Source: Sulfurimicrobium sp964384915
GTDB lineage: Bacteria > Pseudomonadota > Gammaproteobacteria > Burkholderiales > Sulfuricellaceae
Assembly: GCA_964384915.1 (NCBI GenBank)
Contig: CAYLMA010000007.1
Span: 1 to 64,000, forward strand
DNA: 64,000 bases
Reading direction: 5' to 3'
The notes under the pieces were generated by a model that saw only the letters and a list, made by a program, of their open reading frames with translations, was not told where the DNA came from and did no database searches. Of this stretch, positions 35,101-43,808 are shown in pieces. The translations under genes were made by a program, and so were the position numbers. Position 1 is the first letter of the stretch, and each line of letters starts with the position of its first letter.

Positions 35101-37283
35101 GGCTGATCGAAAAGCTCGGCGGCCAGAAAGGCAAGCTCAAGTTCGGCGGCGACAGCGCGCCCAAGGCCACCCGCAGCCTGCCCAAGAAAGTGCGCCTGGT
35201 GGACCTGTTCTCCGGCCCGGTGGCGCTCAACGCGCAGGGCGAGGCCGAGATCGCGCTGGACGTGCCCGATTTCAACGGCACGCTGCGGCTCATGGCGGTG
35301 GTGGCCACCCCCGACCGCTTCGCCAGCGCCGAGAGCGAGGTCGTGGTCGCGGCGCCGCTGGTGGCCGAGCTGCTGACGCCGCGCTTCCTCACCATAGGCG
35401 ACCAGGCCGTGGTCGCGCTCGACCTGCACAACCTGTCCGGCGCGGCGCAGAAACTGAAAGTGGCGCTGACCAACCAGGACGGGCTCAAGATCCACAACGC
35501 CGAGCGCGAAGTCGCCCTCAAAGACCAGCAAAAGCAGACCCTGCGCTTCAATCTCGAATCCGGCAGCGCCTTCGGCCTGAGCGAAGTCCGGCTGGCCGTG
35601 ACCGGGCTGGAAGGATTCAAGCTGGAACGCAGCTTCGGCCTGCAGGTGCAGGCGGCCACGCCAAATCAGCAAATCGTGCGGCGCTATGCCGTGAATCCGG
35701 GAGCCATCCTGGAGCTCAAGGATGCCGAGCTGTCCGGCCTGATGAAGAGCACCTTGCAGGCGCACCTGCAAATTTCCGACAAGGCGCCTATCGACGTGCG
35801 CTCGGCCATCAGCGGCCTGCTCACCTACCCATACGGCTGCGCCGAGCAGACCACCAGCACCGCCTACCCGCACGTGTTCGTGGATGAGGAAGCTGCGCGC
35901 CAGTTCGGTCTCAAGCCCTACACCCAGGCCCAGCGCGCGGACATGCTGGAAAAAGCCATCGCCCGCCTGGGCGCGATGCAGGCGCCCAACGGCGGCTTCA
36001 GCCTGTGGGGCAACGTGGCCGAGTACCAGTACTGGCTCTCCGCCTATGTCGGCAACTTCCTGCTGGATGCGCGCGAACAGGGCTTCAAGGTTCCGGAAAG
36101 CATGCACAAGAATGCCACCGACTTCCTGCTCAAATACCTGCAGGAAGGCGTGGCCGGGCTGCCGAGCGGCAAGGTGAGCTACAACGAGAGCGGCTGGCAG
36201 GACTACCGTTACGCCGGTGGCGGCCGCTTCAGCGTGCTGGCCTACGGCGCCTACGTGCTGGCGCGCGAATCCAGGGCGCCGCTCTCCACCTTGCGCCAGA
36301 TGCACGAGCTGCGCGGCCAGGCACATTCCGGTCTGGCGCTGGTGCACCTCGGCCTGGCGCTGAAGCTCATGGGCGATGAAAAACGCGCCATGGAAGTGCT
36401 GGCCGAGGGCATCAGGAAGCCGCGAGACAGTAGCTACTGGTGGGGCGACTATGGCAGCCCGATGCGCGACGCCGCCTTGTCCTACGTGCTGCTCGAACGC
36501 CACAAGATCAAGCTCGACGGCCAGGACAACCTGGTCGGCCTGGCGGCGGACGAGCTGGAAAAGAACCGCTACACCAGCACGCAGGAAAAACTCGCCCTGT
36601 TCCTGCTCGGGCGCAATTTCGCCAATGTCAAGGAAGGCAATGCCTGGAGCGCGGAATTGTCCGGGCGCGACAAGCCCGAAACCCTGAGCGAGAAAGGCTC
36701 GCGCATCGTGGCCCTGAGCGCGTCCGATCTCGTCAAGGGCCTGCGGGTCAAGAACACCCACAAGGAAAAGCTCTATCTGCAGCTCAGCCTCTCCGGCCAT
36801 CCCGTCAAAATGCCGGCCGCGCGGGACGACATGATAGAGCTCAAGCGCGAGCTGTTCGATGCGGAAGGCAAGCCCATCGGCAGCCGCGGCCTGCGCGTGG
36901 GCGAAACCGTGCTGGTGCGGCTGAGCGTGAATCCGCGCCGCCACATCCCCAACGGCATGGTGGTGGACCGGATTCCGGCCGGGCTGGAGATCGAGAACCT
37001 CAACATCGTGCAGGGAGAGGGAATGGGCGGGGTGAACATCGATAACGTCAACCCGGCCCAGGCCATGCTCGACTCCCGCATCCAGCATGTCGAATTCCGC
37101 GACGACCGCTTCGTGGTGGCCGCGCGCCTGGATGGCCGCCTGACCCTGTTTTACCGGGCAAGGGTCGTCACGCCGGGCAGCTTCGTGTTCCCGCCGCTAT
37201 ACGCCGAGGACATGTACCGCCCCGATGTCTACGGCCTGGCGCACGGTGAAGGCAGCCTGAAGGTGAGCGACGGGAAGGAATGA
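32184..37283 (+). CDS. Bacterial alpha-2-macroglobulin (YfhM-type) protease trap
   Basis: A 1699-residue exported protein with an N-terminal hydrophobic anchor (about 12-31). Successive MG-type beta domains follow, then a thioester motif at Cys1219 (TYPYGCAEQTTS) and a helical thioester domain. Such proteins covalently trap foreign proteases in the periplasm and normally work with penicillin-binding protein 1C. No lipobox cysteine is visible, so it is probably held by the uncleaved N-terminal helix. The expected partner pbpC lies downstream, but a transposase gene separates them. Confidence 0.92.
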   Translation: MKLPHFARRGFGLIPLLVLIGMAAAATVLVVKQPWKGEALADAEGNFALVEVANRDLDGSPALAATFTLPLDPKQSYDEFAQVFEMPARAGEAQPRNQESVDEGMEQEEAPDGAGTAVSTSEEDVAVKDGKLVKGSWVVGENPRLLFFPHIKPQTRYVVKIGAGLPALGGKKLEAETRYSVRTAAVSPAYYFARRGMVLPARQNGGLPVVTVNVPEIDVQFLRVKPDQLPRFLDRVISGPRPAPRQHDADGEGDYEEYDWRATDLKGAVNNWSLDTLHKMTESVYVGRFLTEQKANRRNVTFLPVEDIKELREPGIYIAVMSQPNRFRHDYQVTYFYVSDLGLTTRVFTKGADAYVSSLTSGKAVSGVEVSWLDENAKVLARAETDGEGRAPFAERPAQARVIVAKKGAELSLIALKEPALDLSEYEVSGPPGKPVSLFAYSGRNIYRPGESFDLSILARDSDGRPIPAQPVQAILKRPDGKSQFTATWQPEQKFGGYYRHIIEIPGDAPTGFWTLELRVDPADKRATTSFRFGVEEFMPERMKLDLSSPQKTLLVEQPFKLAVQGDYLYGAPAAGNRLLGVAQFERNKNPLAQKLPGFEFGDSNEDSQKKRVELDERTLDDAGHADIDIDLGPAGGKRSPYTVRATLSLLESGGRPVIRSIERTLWPAPVLVGIRPLFIGDYAREGSMAQFEVVRSDAEARLFGANALPVRLFRENRDYYWRFDDQRGWHSGFAESDELVGTYKVDIAKGARGKLGVPVKYGRYRVEITDPETQQTLKFRFYAGWSARADETQGIRPDRVALKLDKPAYKEGESARLTLTPPHAGEALVTVEADKTLWVKRISVPLDGATLEIPISKEWKRHDLYVSAVVLRPGSEGEKVTPARALGLLHLPLERNERKLAATLEAPKKMLPSTRLKVRVKVPEAKGQQAVVTLSAVDVGILNITRFATPDPFGHFFGKLRYGADMYDVYGRLIEKLGGQKGKLKFGGDSAPKATRSLPKKVRLVDLFSGPVALNAQGEAEIALDVPDFNGTLRLMAVVATPDRFASAESEVVVAAPLVAELLTPRFLTIGDQAVVALDLHNLSGAAQKLKVALTNQDGLKIHNAEREVALKDQQKQTLRFNLESGSAFGLSEVRLAVTGLEGFKLERSFGLQVQAATPNQQIVRRYAVNPGAILELKDAELSGLMKSTLQAHLQISDKAPIDVRSAISGLLTYPYGCAEQTTSTAYPHVFVDEEAARQFGLKPYTQAQRADMLEKAIARLGAMQAPNGGFSLWGNVAEYQYWLSAYVGNFLLDAREQGFKVPESMHKNATDFLLKYLQEGVAGLPSGKVSYNESGWQDYRYAGGGRFSVLAYGAYVLARESRAPLSTLRQMHELRGQAHSGLALVHLGLALKLMGDEKRAMEVLAEGIRKPRDSSYWWGDYGSPMRDAALSYVLLERHKIKLDGQDNLVGLAADELEKNRYTSTQEKLALFLLGRNFANVKEGNAWSAELSGRDKPETLSEKGSRIVALSASDLVKGLRVKNTHKEKLYLQLSLSGHPVKMPAARDDMIELKRELFDAEGKPIGSRGLRVGETVLVRLSVNPRRHIPNGMVVDRIPAGLEIENLNIVQGEGMGGVNIDNVNPAQAMLDSRIQHVEFRDDRFVVAARLDGRLTLFYRARVVTPGSFVFPPLYAEDMYRPDVYGLAHGEGSLKVSDGKE

Positions 37284-37290
37284 TGCATGA

Positions 37291-37349
37291 GTAGGAGCGC
37301 GGGCGTCCCGCCCGCAATGGCCATGCAACAAGGCGAGCGGGACGCCCGC
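37291..37349. repeat. REP palindromes, left side of RAYT
   Basis: GTAGGAGC leads into GCGGGCG-TCC-CGCCCGC at 37299-37315. A second, shorter palindrome GCGGG-ACG-CCCGC lies at 37337-37349. The GTAG-type leader followed by an imperfect stem is the usual REP form. Confidence 0.8.
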
Positions 37350-37910
37350 GTTCCTGATCATAAATTCTGGCATAGCCGTGGTTATCTGCCTCACTGCGAT
37401 ACCCCCGGCCTGCTCCAGGCCATCACTTTTCGCCTGGCGGACTCCCTTCCAGCCGACGTGCTGGAGCGTTTGCAACAGGACGTTGACGATGATGAGGAGA
37501 GGAGAACAAGCATCGAAAACCTGCTCGATGCCGGTCATGGGGCATGCTGGCTGAAACAGCCAGCCATTGCGGATATCGTCAGGAATGCGCTGTTGCATTG
37601 GGATGGACAGCGCTATCGCCTGTTGGCCTGGTGCGTCATGCCCAATCATGTGCATGTGCTGATTGAAACTCGCGCGGGTTCGCCGTTGCCGGACATCTTG
37701 CATAGCTGGAAATCTTTCACCGCGAAAGCGATCAACCGGCACCTTGGCCGTACAGGGGCTGTATGGATGCCGGATTATTTTGACCGCTATATTCGTGACG
37801 ACCCTCACCTGGCTGCCGTCATCGCCTATATACATGGCAATCCGGTAAAGGCCGGACTGGTGCAAAACGACCAGGACTGGCCGCATTCCAGCGCGAGCAT
37901 GGAGGGTAGG

Positions 37911-37964
37911 GGAGCGCGAGCATCCTGCTCGCCACAAAATGAAATCAGCGGGCGGGACGCCCGC
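37911..37964. repeat. REP palindromes, right side of RAYT
   Basis: GCGAGCA-TCC-TGCTCGC is at 37916-37932 and GCGGGCG-GGA-CGCCCGC at 37948-37964. The outer one is the exact reverse complement of the outer left REP, so the transposase gene is bracketed by inverted REPs. Confidence 0.8.
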
Positions 37965-37975
37965 GTTCCAGCCAA

Positions 37976-40276
37976 ATGATCCGCAGGCGCTGGGCGGCTT
38001 TGCTGCTGGCCGGCTTGCTGGCGCTGATCGTGCTCGACCGCCTGTTTCCGCCGCCGGTGCCGGGGCGCAACGCGCCGCATGCCTTGCTGATCGTCGCGCG
38101 CGACGGCACGCCCTTGCGCGCCTTTCCGGACCGGGACCAGGTGTGGCGCCACCCGGTCGCGCTGGTGGATGTCTCTCCGCGCTACATCGAGGCCCTGATC
38201 CGCTATGAAGACCGCGCCTTCCGCTGGCATCCGGGGGTGAACCCCGTGGCGCTGCTGCGCGCCGGCTGGCAGTGGCTGCGCCATGGCCGGGTGGTGTCGG
38301 GCGGCTCCACGCTGACCATGCAGGTGGCGCGCATACTCGAACCCTCGCCGCGCACCCTGGCGGGCAAGGCCAGGCAGATCGCGCGCGCGCTGCAACTGGA
38401 ATGGCGCTACTCCAAGGATGAGATCCTCACCCTGTACCTCAACTACGCACCCATGGGCGGCGTGCTGGAAGGGGTCGAGGCGGCCAGCCGGGCCTACCTG
38501 GGCAAGCCCGCGCGGCGCCTCTCCGAGGCCGACGCGGCCTTGCTCACGGTATTGCCGCAGGCGCCCTCCCGCTACCGCCCCGACCGCCATCCCGAGCGAG
38601 CCCGCGCGGCGCGCGACAAGGTCTTGCAGCGCATGGGCGGCGTGTGGAGCGAGGCGGCGCTGCGCGATGCGCGGCAGGAGCCGGTGGTCGCGCGCACCTT
38701 GCGCGACCCGCTGCTTGCCCCCCTGCTGGCGGAGCGCCTGCGCAAGGAGGCGCGGGGGCGGCAGCGCATCGACACCACGCTGGACGCGCAAGTCCAGCAG
38801 AACGTCGAACTCCTCCTCGCCAGCCGCCTCCATGCCCTGCCGCCGCGCGTTTCCATGGCCGCGCTGGTGGTCGACAACGCCACGCTGGAGGTGCGCGCCT
38901 ACGCGGGCTCGGTCGATTTCAGCGACCAGCAGCGCTTTGCCCATGTCGACATGGTGCGCGCCTCGCGCTCGCCCGGCTCCACGCTCAAGCCCTTCCTCTA
39001 CGGGCTGGCGCTGGACGAGGGGCTGATCCATTCCGAATCCCTGCTGGCCGACGTGCCGCAATCCTTCTCCGGCTACCAGCCGGGCAATTTCCAGCAGTCC
39101 TTCCACGGCCCGGTCAGCGTGTCCGAGGCGCTCACCCTGTCGCTCAACGTGCCTGCGGTGGAAGTGCTGGAGCGCCTCGACCCGGTGCGCTTCGTCGCCC
39201 TGTTGCGGCGCGGCGGGCTGAAGCTCGATTTACCCCAGGGGGCGGCGCCCAACCTGTCCGTGATCCTGGGCGGCGCCGGCACCTCGCTGGAGCAACTGGT
39301 CGGCGCCTATAGCGCGCTGGCCCGCCAGGGGCTCTCCGGCAAGCCGCGCTACACCGCGGATACCCCGTTCGAGGAGCAGCGCATGTTGTCCGCCGGCGCG
39401 GCCCATATCGTGCGCGACGTGCTCGAATCCGGCGGCCCGTCAGGCCGGGCGGTGGAAAGCGGCGCCGGGCAGAGGCGCGGCATCGCCTGGAAGACCGGCA
39501 CCAGCTTCGGCTTCCGCGATGCCTGGTCGGTCGGGGTTTCGGACCGGTACACGGTCGGCATCTGGGTTGGGCGCCCCGACGGCACGCCCAACCCCGGCTT
39601 CTTCGGCGCCAACATCGCCGCGCCCCTGCTGGTCGACATCTTCGACGCCCTGGGCCCGCAGCCGCGCACCGGGCGTGTCCCGCCGCCCTCGGCCAGCCAG
39701 GCAAGGATATGCTGGCCGCTGGGGGGGCTGCACCAGCCCGGCGACGACGCCCTGTGCCACCAGCAGCGCACCGCCTGGCTCCTGAACGACACCGCCCCGC
39801 CCACCTTCCCCGACCGCATCCGGCGGGGCGCGGTGCGCCTCTCCTACGAGCTGGACGCGGCCAGCGGCTTGCGCATCGCCCCGGACTGCTTCAGCGGCGC
39901 GCGGCGCAGCGTCGAGAGCGCGCGCTGGCCCGCCGTGCTGGAACCCTGGCTGGAAGGCGAAATCCGGGAGAAAGCCCGGCTCCCCGCCTGGCACCCGGCC
40001 TGCCTGGCCCATGCCGGCCAGCAAGGCGGCCTGAAAATCCACGGCGTCAGCGCCGGCGAAACCCTCCAGCGCCCGCGCCCGGACATGCCGCCCGTGCTCA
40101 AACTGGAGACCCGAGGCGCGGAGGGCGAGGTCTACTGGCTGATCAACGGCCGCATGATGGCCCGCCAGAGCGGTAAGAAACCCTTCTACCACCGGCCGGA
40201 AAATCCCGGCCGCCTGTCCATCACCGCTATGGACGATTTCGGGCATTTCGACAGGGTGAATGTGAGCGTGCGCTAG
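37976..40276 (+). CDS. pbpC: Penicillin-binding protein 1C
   Basis: The 766-residue protein has an N-terminal anchor (about 6-22). A family-51 glycosyltransferase domain follows (YEDRAFRWHPGVNP and SGGSTLTMQVARI). The transpeptidase domain has SxxK at Ser335-Lys338 (SPGSTLKPF) and KTGTSFG, and a C-terminal BiPBP_C domain completes it. PBP1C polymerises glycan strands and is functionally paired with alpha-2-macroglobulin, as two genes upstream here. Its ATG overlaps the transposase stop, so it now depends on translation through the inserted gene or on re-initiation. Confidence 0.94.
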   Translation: MIRRRWAALLLAGLLALIVLDRLFPPPVPGRNAPHALLIVARDGTPLRAFPDRDQVWRHPVALVDVSPRYIEALIRYEDRAFRWHPGVNPVALLRAGWQWLRHGRVVSGGSTLTMQVARILEPSPRTLAGKARQIARALQLEWRYSKDEILTLYLNYAPMGGVLEGVEAASRAYLGKPARRLSEADAALLTVLPQAPSRYRPDRHPERARAARDKVLQRMGGVWSEAALRDARQEPVVARTLRDPLLAPLLAERLRKEARGRQRIDTTLDAQVQQNVELLLASRLHALPPRVSMAALVVDNATLEVRAYAGSVDFSDQQRFAHVDMVRASRSPGSTLKPFLYGLALDEGLIHSESLLADVPQSFSGYQPGNFQQSFHGPVSVSEALTLSLNVPAVEVLERLDPVRFVALLRRGGLKLDLPQGAAPNLSVILGGAGTSLEQLVGAYSALARQGLSGKPRYTADTPFEEQRMLSAGAAHIVRDVLESGGPSGRAVESGAGQRRGIAWKTGTSFGFRDAWSVGVSDRYTVGIWVGRPDGTPNPGFFGANIAAPLLVDIFDALGPQPRTGRVPPPSASQARICWPLGGLHQPGDDALCHQQRTAWLLNDTAPPTFPDRIRRGAVRLSYELDAASGLRIAPDCFSGARRSVESARWPAVLEPWLEGEIREKARLPAWHPACLAHAGQQGGLKIHGVSAGETLQRPRPDMPPVLKLETRGAEGEVYWLINGRMMARQSGKKPFYHRPENPGRLSITAMDDFGHFDRVNVSVR

Positions 40277-40366
40277 CAGCCTGCCAGCCCTTTCTTGCTT
40301 GGCAAAACAAGCGATGCGCGCTAAGATCTGACTTATATAGTCAGAATCGCAAAAGGTGATGTCATC

Positions 40367-40618
40367 ATGCACTCATGGCAAATACAGGAAGCCAAGGCGC
40401 GCATCTCGGAAGTCGTCAAGTGCGCTCAGAACCAGGGTCCGCAGGAAATCACGCTGCATGGCAAGCCCGTTGCGGTCCTGCTCTCCCGTGAAACCTACGA
40501 CCGCCTGGCTCACGGGGGCGATTCCCTGCTCGAATTCATGCGCCGCTCGCCCTTGTACGGGCTTGAAGAAATCGAATTCGAGCGCGACAAGAGCCTCACC
40601 CGCGAGGAGCCCTTTTGA
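40367..40618 (+). CDS. Phd/YefM-type antitoxin
   Basis: An 83-residue protein beginning MHSWQIQEAKARISEVVK, the typical Phd/YefM N-terminus (W-x-L-x-E-A-K-x-x-F/L). It would bind DNA as a dimer and wrap the cognate toxin with its C-terminal part. Its stop overlaps the TTG start of the PIN toxin gene, the usual co-translated antitoxin-toxin order. The promoter is probably the AT-rich stretch at 40331-40345, with autoregulation expected. Confidence 0.88.
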   Translation: MHSWQIQEAKARISEVVKCAQNQGPQEITLHGKPVAVLLSRETYDRLAHGGDSLLEFMRRSPLYGLEEIEFERDKSLTREEPF

Positions 40619-41028
40619 GTTACCTCATCGACACCAACGTGCTATCGGAACTGCGCCGCAAGAACCCCAATCCCGGTGTCGCAAGCTGGTTCACGCAACG
40701 GCCCGCCGCAACCCTGTACATGAGCGTTCTCACGCTGGGCGAGATACGCAAGGGCATCGAGGGCTTGGGCGACGACGAACGGCGCATGGCGCTGCTGGAC
40801 TGGCTCGAAACCGACCTGCCCGCCTTCTTTGCTGGGCGCATCCTTCCCGTCGATGCCCAGGTCGCGGACCGCTGGGGGCGGCTGGTCGCCGCAGCCGGAC
40901 GCCCCTTGCCCGCGATCGACAGCCTGCTGGCCGCCACCGCGCTGGCGCACGACCTGGTTCTGGTGACACGAAACAGCCGGGATTTCAGCGGCCTTCCGCT
41001 TCAGTTGATCAATCCCTGGACGGAATGA
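40615..41028 (+). CDS. PIN-domain toxin (FitB/VapC family)
   Basis: A 137-residue PIN nuclease beginning SYLIDTNVLSELRR, with acidic residues in LIDTN, GEIRKGIE, PAIDSLLAATA and VTRNSRDF, the expected metal-binding set. Such toxins cleave structured RNA, often tRNA. The gene starts with TTG inside the antitoxin stop. Complete and probably active together with the antitoxin. Confidence 0.9.
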   Translation: MSYLIDTNVLSELRRKNPNPGVASWFTQRPAATLYMSVLTLGEIRKGIEGLGDDERRMALLDWLETDLPAFFAGRILPVDAQVADRWGRLVAAAGRPLPAIDSLLAATALAHDLVLVTRNSRDFSGLPLQLINPWTE

Positions 41029-41129
41029 CCCGGTGACTGGTGCGTCAGAATCGCGGCTTGGCGGGAAATATGGGCCGGTTCCTGATTTTCGCGACATTCT
41101 CCAGCCATCGGCGTTAGTCGATGCAATAT

Positions 41130-42410
41130 TCAATTATAAATCAATGTAATTTGTTTCGAAGGCTCGATGACGTCGTTAAGATTGTAGGTTTTATTGTTTC
41201 GTCTGACAGTGCCATCTTTAGAAACGATGATGATATTTTTGCATGCATGTAACTGGCGAGTAGCCTCCATCAGGTGATTTTCGGCGGCTGTGGAGTTGGT
41301 TACGCAATTCTGAAACAGATCAGCTAGCCGAGTGGGTTTGTTGAGTTGAAATATGGTTCGCCCAAAGTGTTCTCGTACCCCATCGATGCAGGCTTCTTTC
41401 GAGGCAGGCCCTGCGAATTCAAAAGTCTGTTGACTAGTGTATTCGGCATCCTTGTTTGCGTTGTAGCCAAGTACAAATATGCCAGGCTCTAGTTCATGTC
41501 CGAATTCCGTTGCATGTTCCCAATGGAGCGATTTCATGACTGCATGAGCACGGTATTGATTTGATAGGTGGATTAACCAATAGCCCCAGGAATTTAGCCC
41601 ATGAGGTTTCACAAAGAACAGAGTCATGTATTTTGCTCCGGTCTCGCATTTGATGCCGTGGGCAAGGTGACGCTGTAGGGTTTTTCTCCATTCTTGTTTC
41701 TGTGTGGCCTTAAGCAGTTTTAGGTCGGCCCAAGGGATATACGCATCCAACCCTATGTTTTCGAGCAGTTTGCGATTGGCAGCACGGTCTGATAAATACG
41801 TGGTTAGATTGTCCACGTTGAAGGTCATAACAATTTCAGCGCCCTTGAGGGTGCTTAGAATGCTCGCTATCTCAGGTAGTGGGATATTTTTGTAGCTGTA
41901 TTGATCGAGCACAAACAGGGCATGTTCGCCCATCCTGCGCTTCTGAACTTTTTGGACAAGATATGGAAGTGATTGAAGAAAATCACTGGTGATGACTTCG
42001 GTTTGCCTGTAATCAACCAGATCGATGGCATTTTCTTCACGCTTTGCATTCAACCAATATCGGAGATGCTTGGTTGTGTCCGGCAGAATATCGACGAAAG
42101 AATATTCGACATTGACGTTACGCGGAATCCGTCGTTCTTGGTTAAGGTGCTTCCGGGCTTCACGGACCGCTCGCATCATCAAGAGGGGGGAGCCGTCTAC
42201 AACCCCGCCTTCTTCTGTCTGGTAACAGCCCCCGCCACAAAAGCCATCAATAACGGATAGACGAAGCTCTGGGATGTGTGCCGGAGCCATTAGTGTCAAA
42301 ACATACCGTCTGACATACTCCTCAACGATATTGTGTTTTGTCTGGCTATGCCGATCCAGAATAGGAGGGGGAGAACCAATTTCCCAAAGATATTTATCGT
42401 CGGATGACAT
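41130..42410 (-). CDS. tcmP: Three-Cys-motif partner protein TcmP (methyltransferase-like)
   Basis: The 426-residue protein matches the TcmP family, encoded next to three-Cys-motif proteins of the DUF5131 type. It starts near DRHSQTKHNIVEEYVRRY. A glycine loop LSVIDGFCGGGCY resembles motif I of SAM-dependent DNA methyltransferases. LFVLDQYSYKNIPLPE occupies the position of the DPPY motif but is altered (LDQYSY). Function is not established; nucleotide or nucleic-acid modification and defence are proposals. The ATG directly follows the DUF5131 stop. Base composition is clearly AT-richer than its neighbours. Confidence 0.82.
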   Translation of the reverse strand: MSSDDKYLWEIGSPPPILDRHSQTKHNIVEEYVRRYVLTLMAPAHIPELRLSVIDGFCGGGCYQTEEGGVVDGSPLLMMRAVREARKHLNQERRIPRNVNVEYSFVDILPDTTKHLRYWLNAKREENAIDLVDYRQTEVITSDFLQSLPYLVQKVQKRRMGEHALFVLDQYSYKNIPLPEIASILSTLKGAEIVMTFNVDNLTTYLSDRAANRKLLENIGLDAYIPWADLKLLKATQKQEWRKTLQRHLAHGIKCETGAKYMTLFFVKPHGLNSWGYWLIHLSNQYRAHAVMKSLHWEHATEFGHELEPGIFVLGYNANKDAEYTSQQTFEFAGPASKEACIDGVREHFGRTIFQLNKPTRLADLFQNCVTNSTAAENHLMEATRQLHACKNIIIVSKDGTVRRNNKTYNLNDVIEPSKQITLIYN

Positions 42411-43157
42411 TTATATCAACCGTTGTATTGCAGGCATCGCATCCCAAGTGCGTCCATGCAATTCTCGACCGTTATATTTTTTTGCGCGCTTTTCACCGTC
42501 AGCGCCCCAGCCGCCCCATTGCTTGAAGAAGAAAGCTACACCAGCAGTTTCGCATTGCTCGCGGATAGTGTCTACCCATTCCAACATCATAGGGCGTGCT
42601 TTTGGACCGGACTCACCACCCACGATTACCCAATGTATATCAGTAATGTCTAGCATACCGAGATCCTCCAGCAAAGGCTCGACAGATAGAAAACGGATAG
42701 AGGCATTCACTTGTCGGAGGTGGTCAATTCTGGGGACGCCGTGTTGCTGATCTTCAACGGATACCCCCATCCAGGCATTGGAGGGAGCTGTCTTCCCTTG
42801 AAAATATTTGGCCATGCGTGCGCTACGCTTAGTCAATATCTGGAAGGTATGTTGCTTGGCCTGAGCAATTACCTCAAATACTTGGTCGATATAGGCGAAT
42901 GGCACATCCTCATGAAACAAGTCAGACATCGAATTTACAAAGTATGTCGTAGGTGTCTTGCGCTTCAACGGGTCTTGAAGCCGCTGAGGGAGAATGGTCA
43001 ATTCAAAACCTCGCTCATAACCAGGTGTTTTCATGGCCTGCAAGCGTGCTGCCATACCTTCGGCGTAGCAGTGCTTGCATCCTGGAGAAACTTTGGTGCA
43101 TCCAACAGTCGGATTCCAGGTTCGTTCGGTCCACTCAATTTTACTTACTGTCGTCAT
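42411..43157 (-). CDS. Three-Cys-motif protein (DUF5131, phage Gp37/Gp68-like)
   Basis: A 248-residue protein with an N-terminal CX6CX2C cluster (NPTVGCTKVSPGCKHCYAE), the mark of DUF5131. The cluster resembles a radical-SAM iron-sulfur site, and later segments (NSMSDLFHED, ILTKRSARM, VIVGGESGPKARPM) agree with a TIM-barrel-like fold. Family members occur in phages, plasmids and islands; the reaction is unknown. It is the first gene of a two-gene operon with tcmP. The start at 43157 begins MTTVSKIEWTERTWNP, the common family N-terminus. Confidence 0.85.
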   Translation of the reverse strand: MTTVSKIEWTERTWNPTVGCTKVSPGCKHCYAEGMAARLQAMKTPGYERGFELTILPQRLQDPLKRKTPTTYFVNSMSDLFHEDVPFAYIDQVFEVIAQAKQHTFQILTKRSARMAKYFQGKTAPSNAWMGVSVEDQQHGVPRIDHLRQVNASIRFLSVEPLLEDLGMLDITDIHWVIVGGESGPKARPMMLEWVDTIREQCETAGVAFFFKQWGGWGADGEKRAKKYNGRELHGRTWDAMPAIQRLI

Positions 43158-43412
43158 AAAAATGTTCCCATTTTAGGGCCATGAGTTGTTTTAATCATTA
43201 TTAAGAAGCCATCTGCTTTTAGCCTTGTCACGATATCGCCATAGGATGACGGCTGGCAACTTCTGACTGGCAGCGTGTGCCGATAATTAGAAATGTAATT
43301 CGCGTGAGTCTATTCTTGGGTGCCGCGACAATCAAGCTACGCTGGGCGCCGGGAAGAGGGAGAGCGCAGAGGAAAAGGGGGGATTATTTCACCTGCCCGT
43401 GCCGCGAAATTT

Positions 43413-43808
43413 TCAGTCTTCCCAGTCCTCAACCTGCAACCCCGGTACCCGCCCGAATTCATCGGTATTGTGCGTGACCAGGATCAGGTTCCGCGCCATG
43501 GCTTGGCCGGCGATCAACACGTCGTAGGGGCCGATGGGCGTGCCCTTGAGGGCCAGGGCGGCGCGGATTTCGCCGGCCTGGCGGGCGTCTTCCTTGTCGA
43601 AATCCAGCACCTCGAATTGCAGGCTCTCCACCAGCGCGACATTGCGCGCGCTGCGCTGGCTCTTGAAAGCGCCGTAGAAAAGCTCATGAGAGACAATCAC
43701 CGAAATGCACAGGTCGCCGGGCTTGTTTTGCCGCGCCCGTTGCGCGGGGCGTGAGTCCTTGTCGTTGAGCAAGGCGATGACGGCATTGGCGTCTAGCAGG
43801 TAACGCAT
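43413..43808 (-). CDS. vapC: VapC PIN-domain toxin
   Basis: A 131-residue PIN nuclease of the tRNA(fMet)-type VapC group: MRYLLDANAVIALLND at the N-terminus, SHELFYGAFKS and PIGPYDVLIAGQA, then VTHNTDEFGRVPGL at the end. The active-site acids are present, so it should be functional. Its ATG overlaps the vapB stop (TAATG). It lies between the TcmP unit and a decayed second TA pair. Confidence 0.92.
   Translation of the reverse strand: MRYLLDANAVIALLNDKDSRPAQRARQNKPGDLCISVIVSHELFYGAFKSQRSARNVALVESLQFEVLDFDKEDARQAGEIRAALALKGTPIGPYDVLIAGQAMARNLILVTHNTDEFGRVPGLQVEDWED

Larger units (their letters stand above)
37287..37979 (+). mobile_element. REP-associated tyrosine transposase (RAYT) gene
   Basis: A frame of 230 codons encodes a Y1/IS200-like single-strand nuclease. 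It has the HUH motif in MPNHVHVLIE and the presumed catalytic tyrosine in AVIAYIHGNPVKAGLV. Such RAYT proteins are domesticated transposases linked to REP palindromes. The first 25 and last 25 codons are translated REP sequence (for example GRDARVPAK), so the true protein probably begins further in, near HSRGYLPHCDTPG. It is inserted between the alpha-2-macroglobulin and pbpC genes, and its stop overlaps the pbpC ATG (ATGA). Confidence 0.88.

Noticed and set aside
37291..37964. CRISPR array formed by the REP palindromes
   Set aside because: Only four palindromes of differing sequence and spacing are present, with a transposase gene between them. No regularly spaced repeats are seen anywhere in the window.
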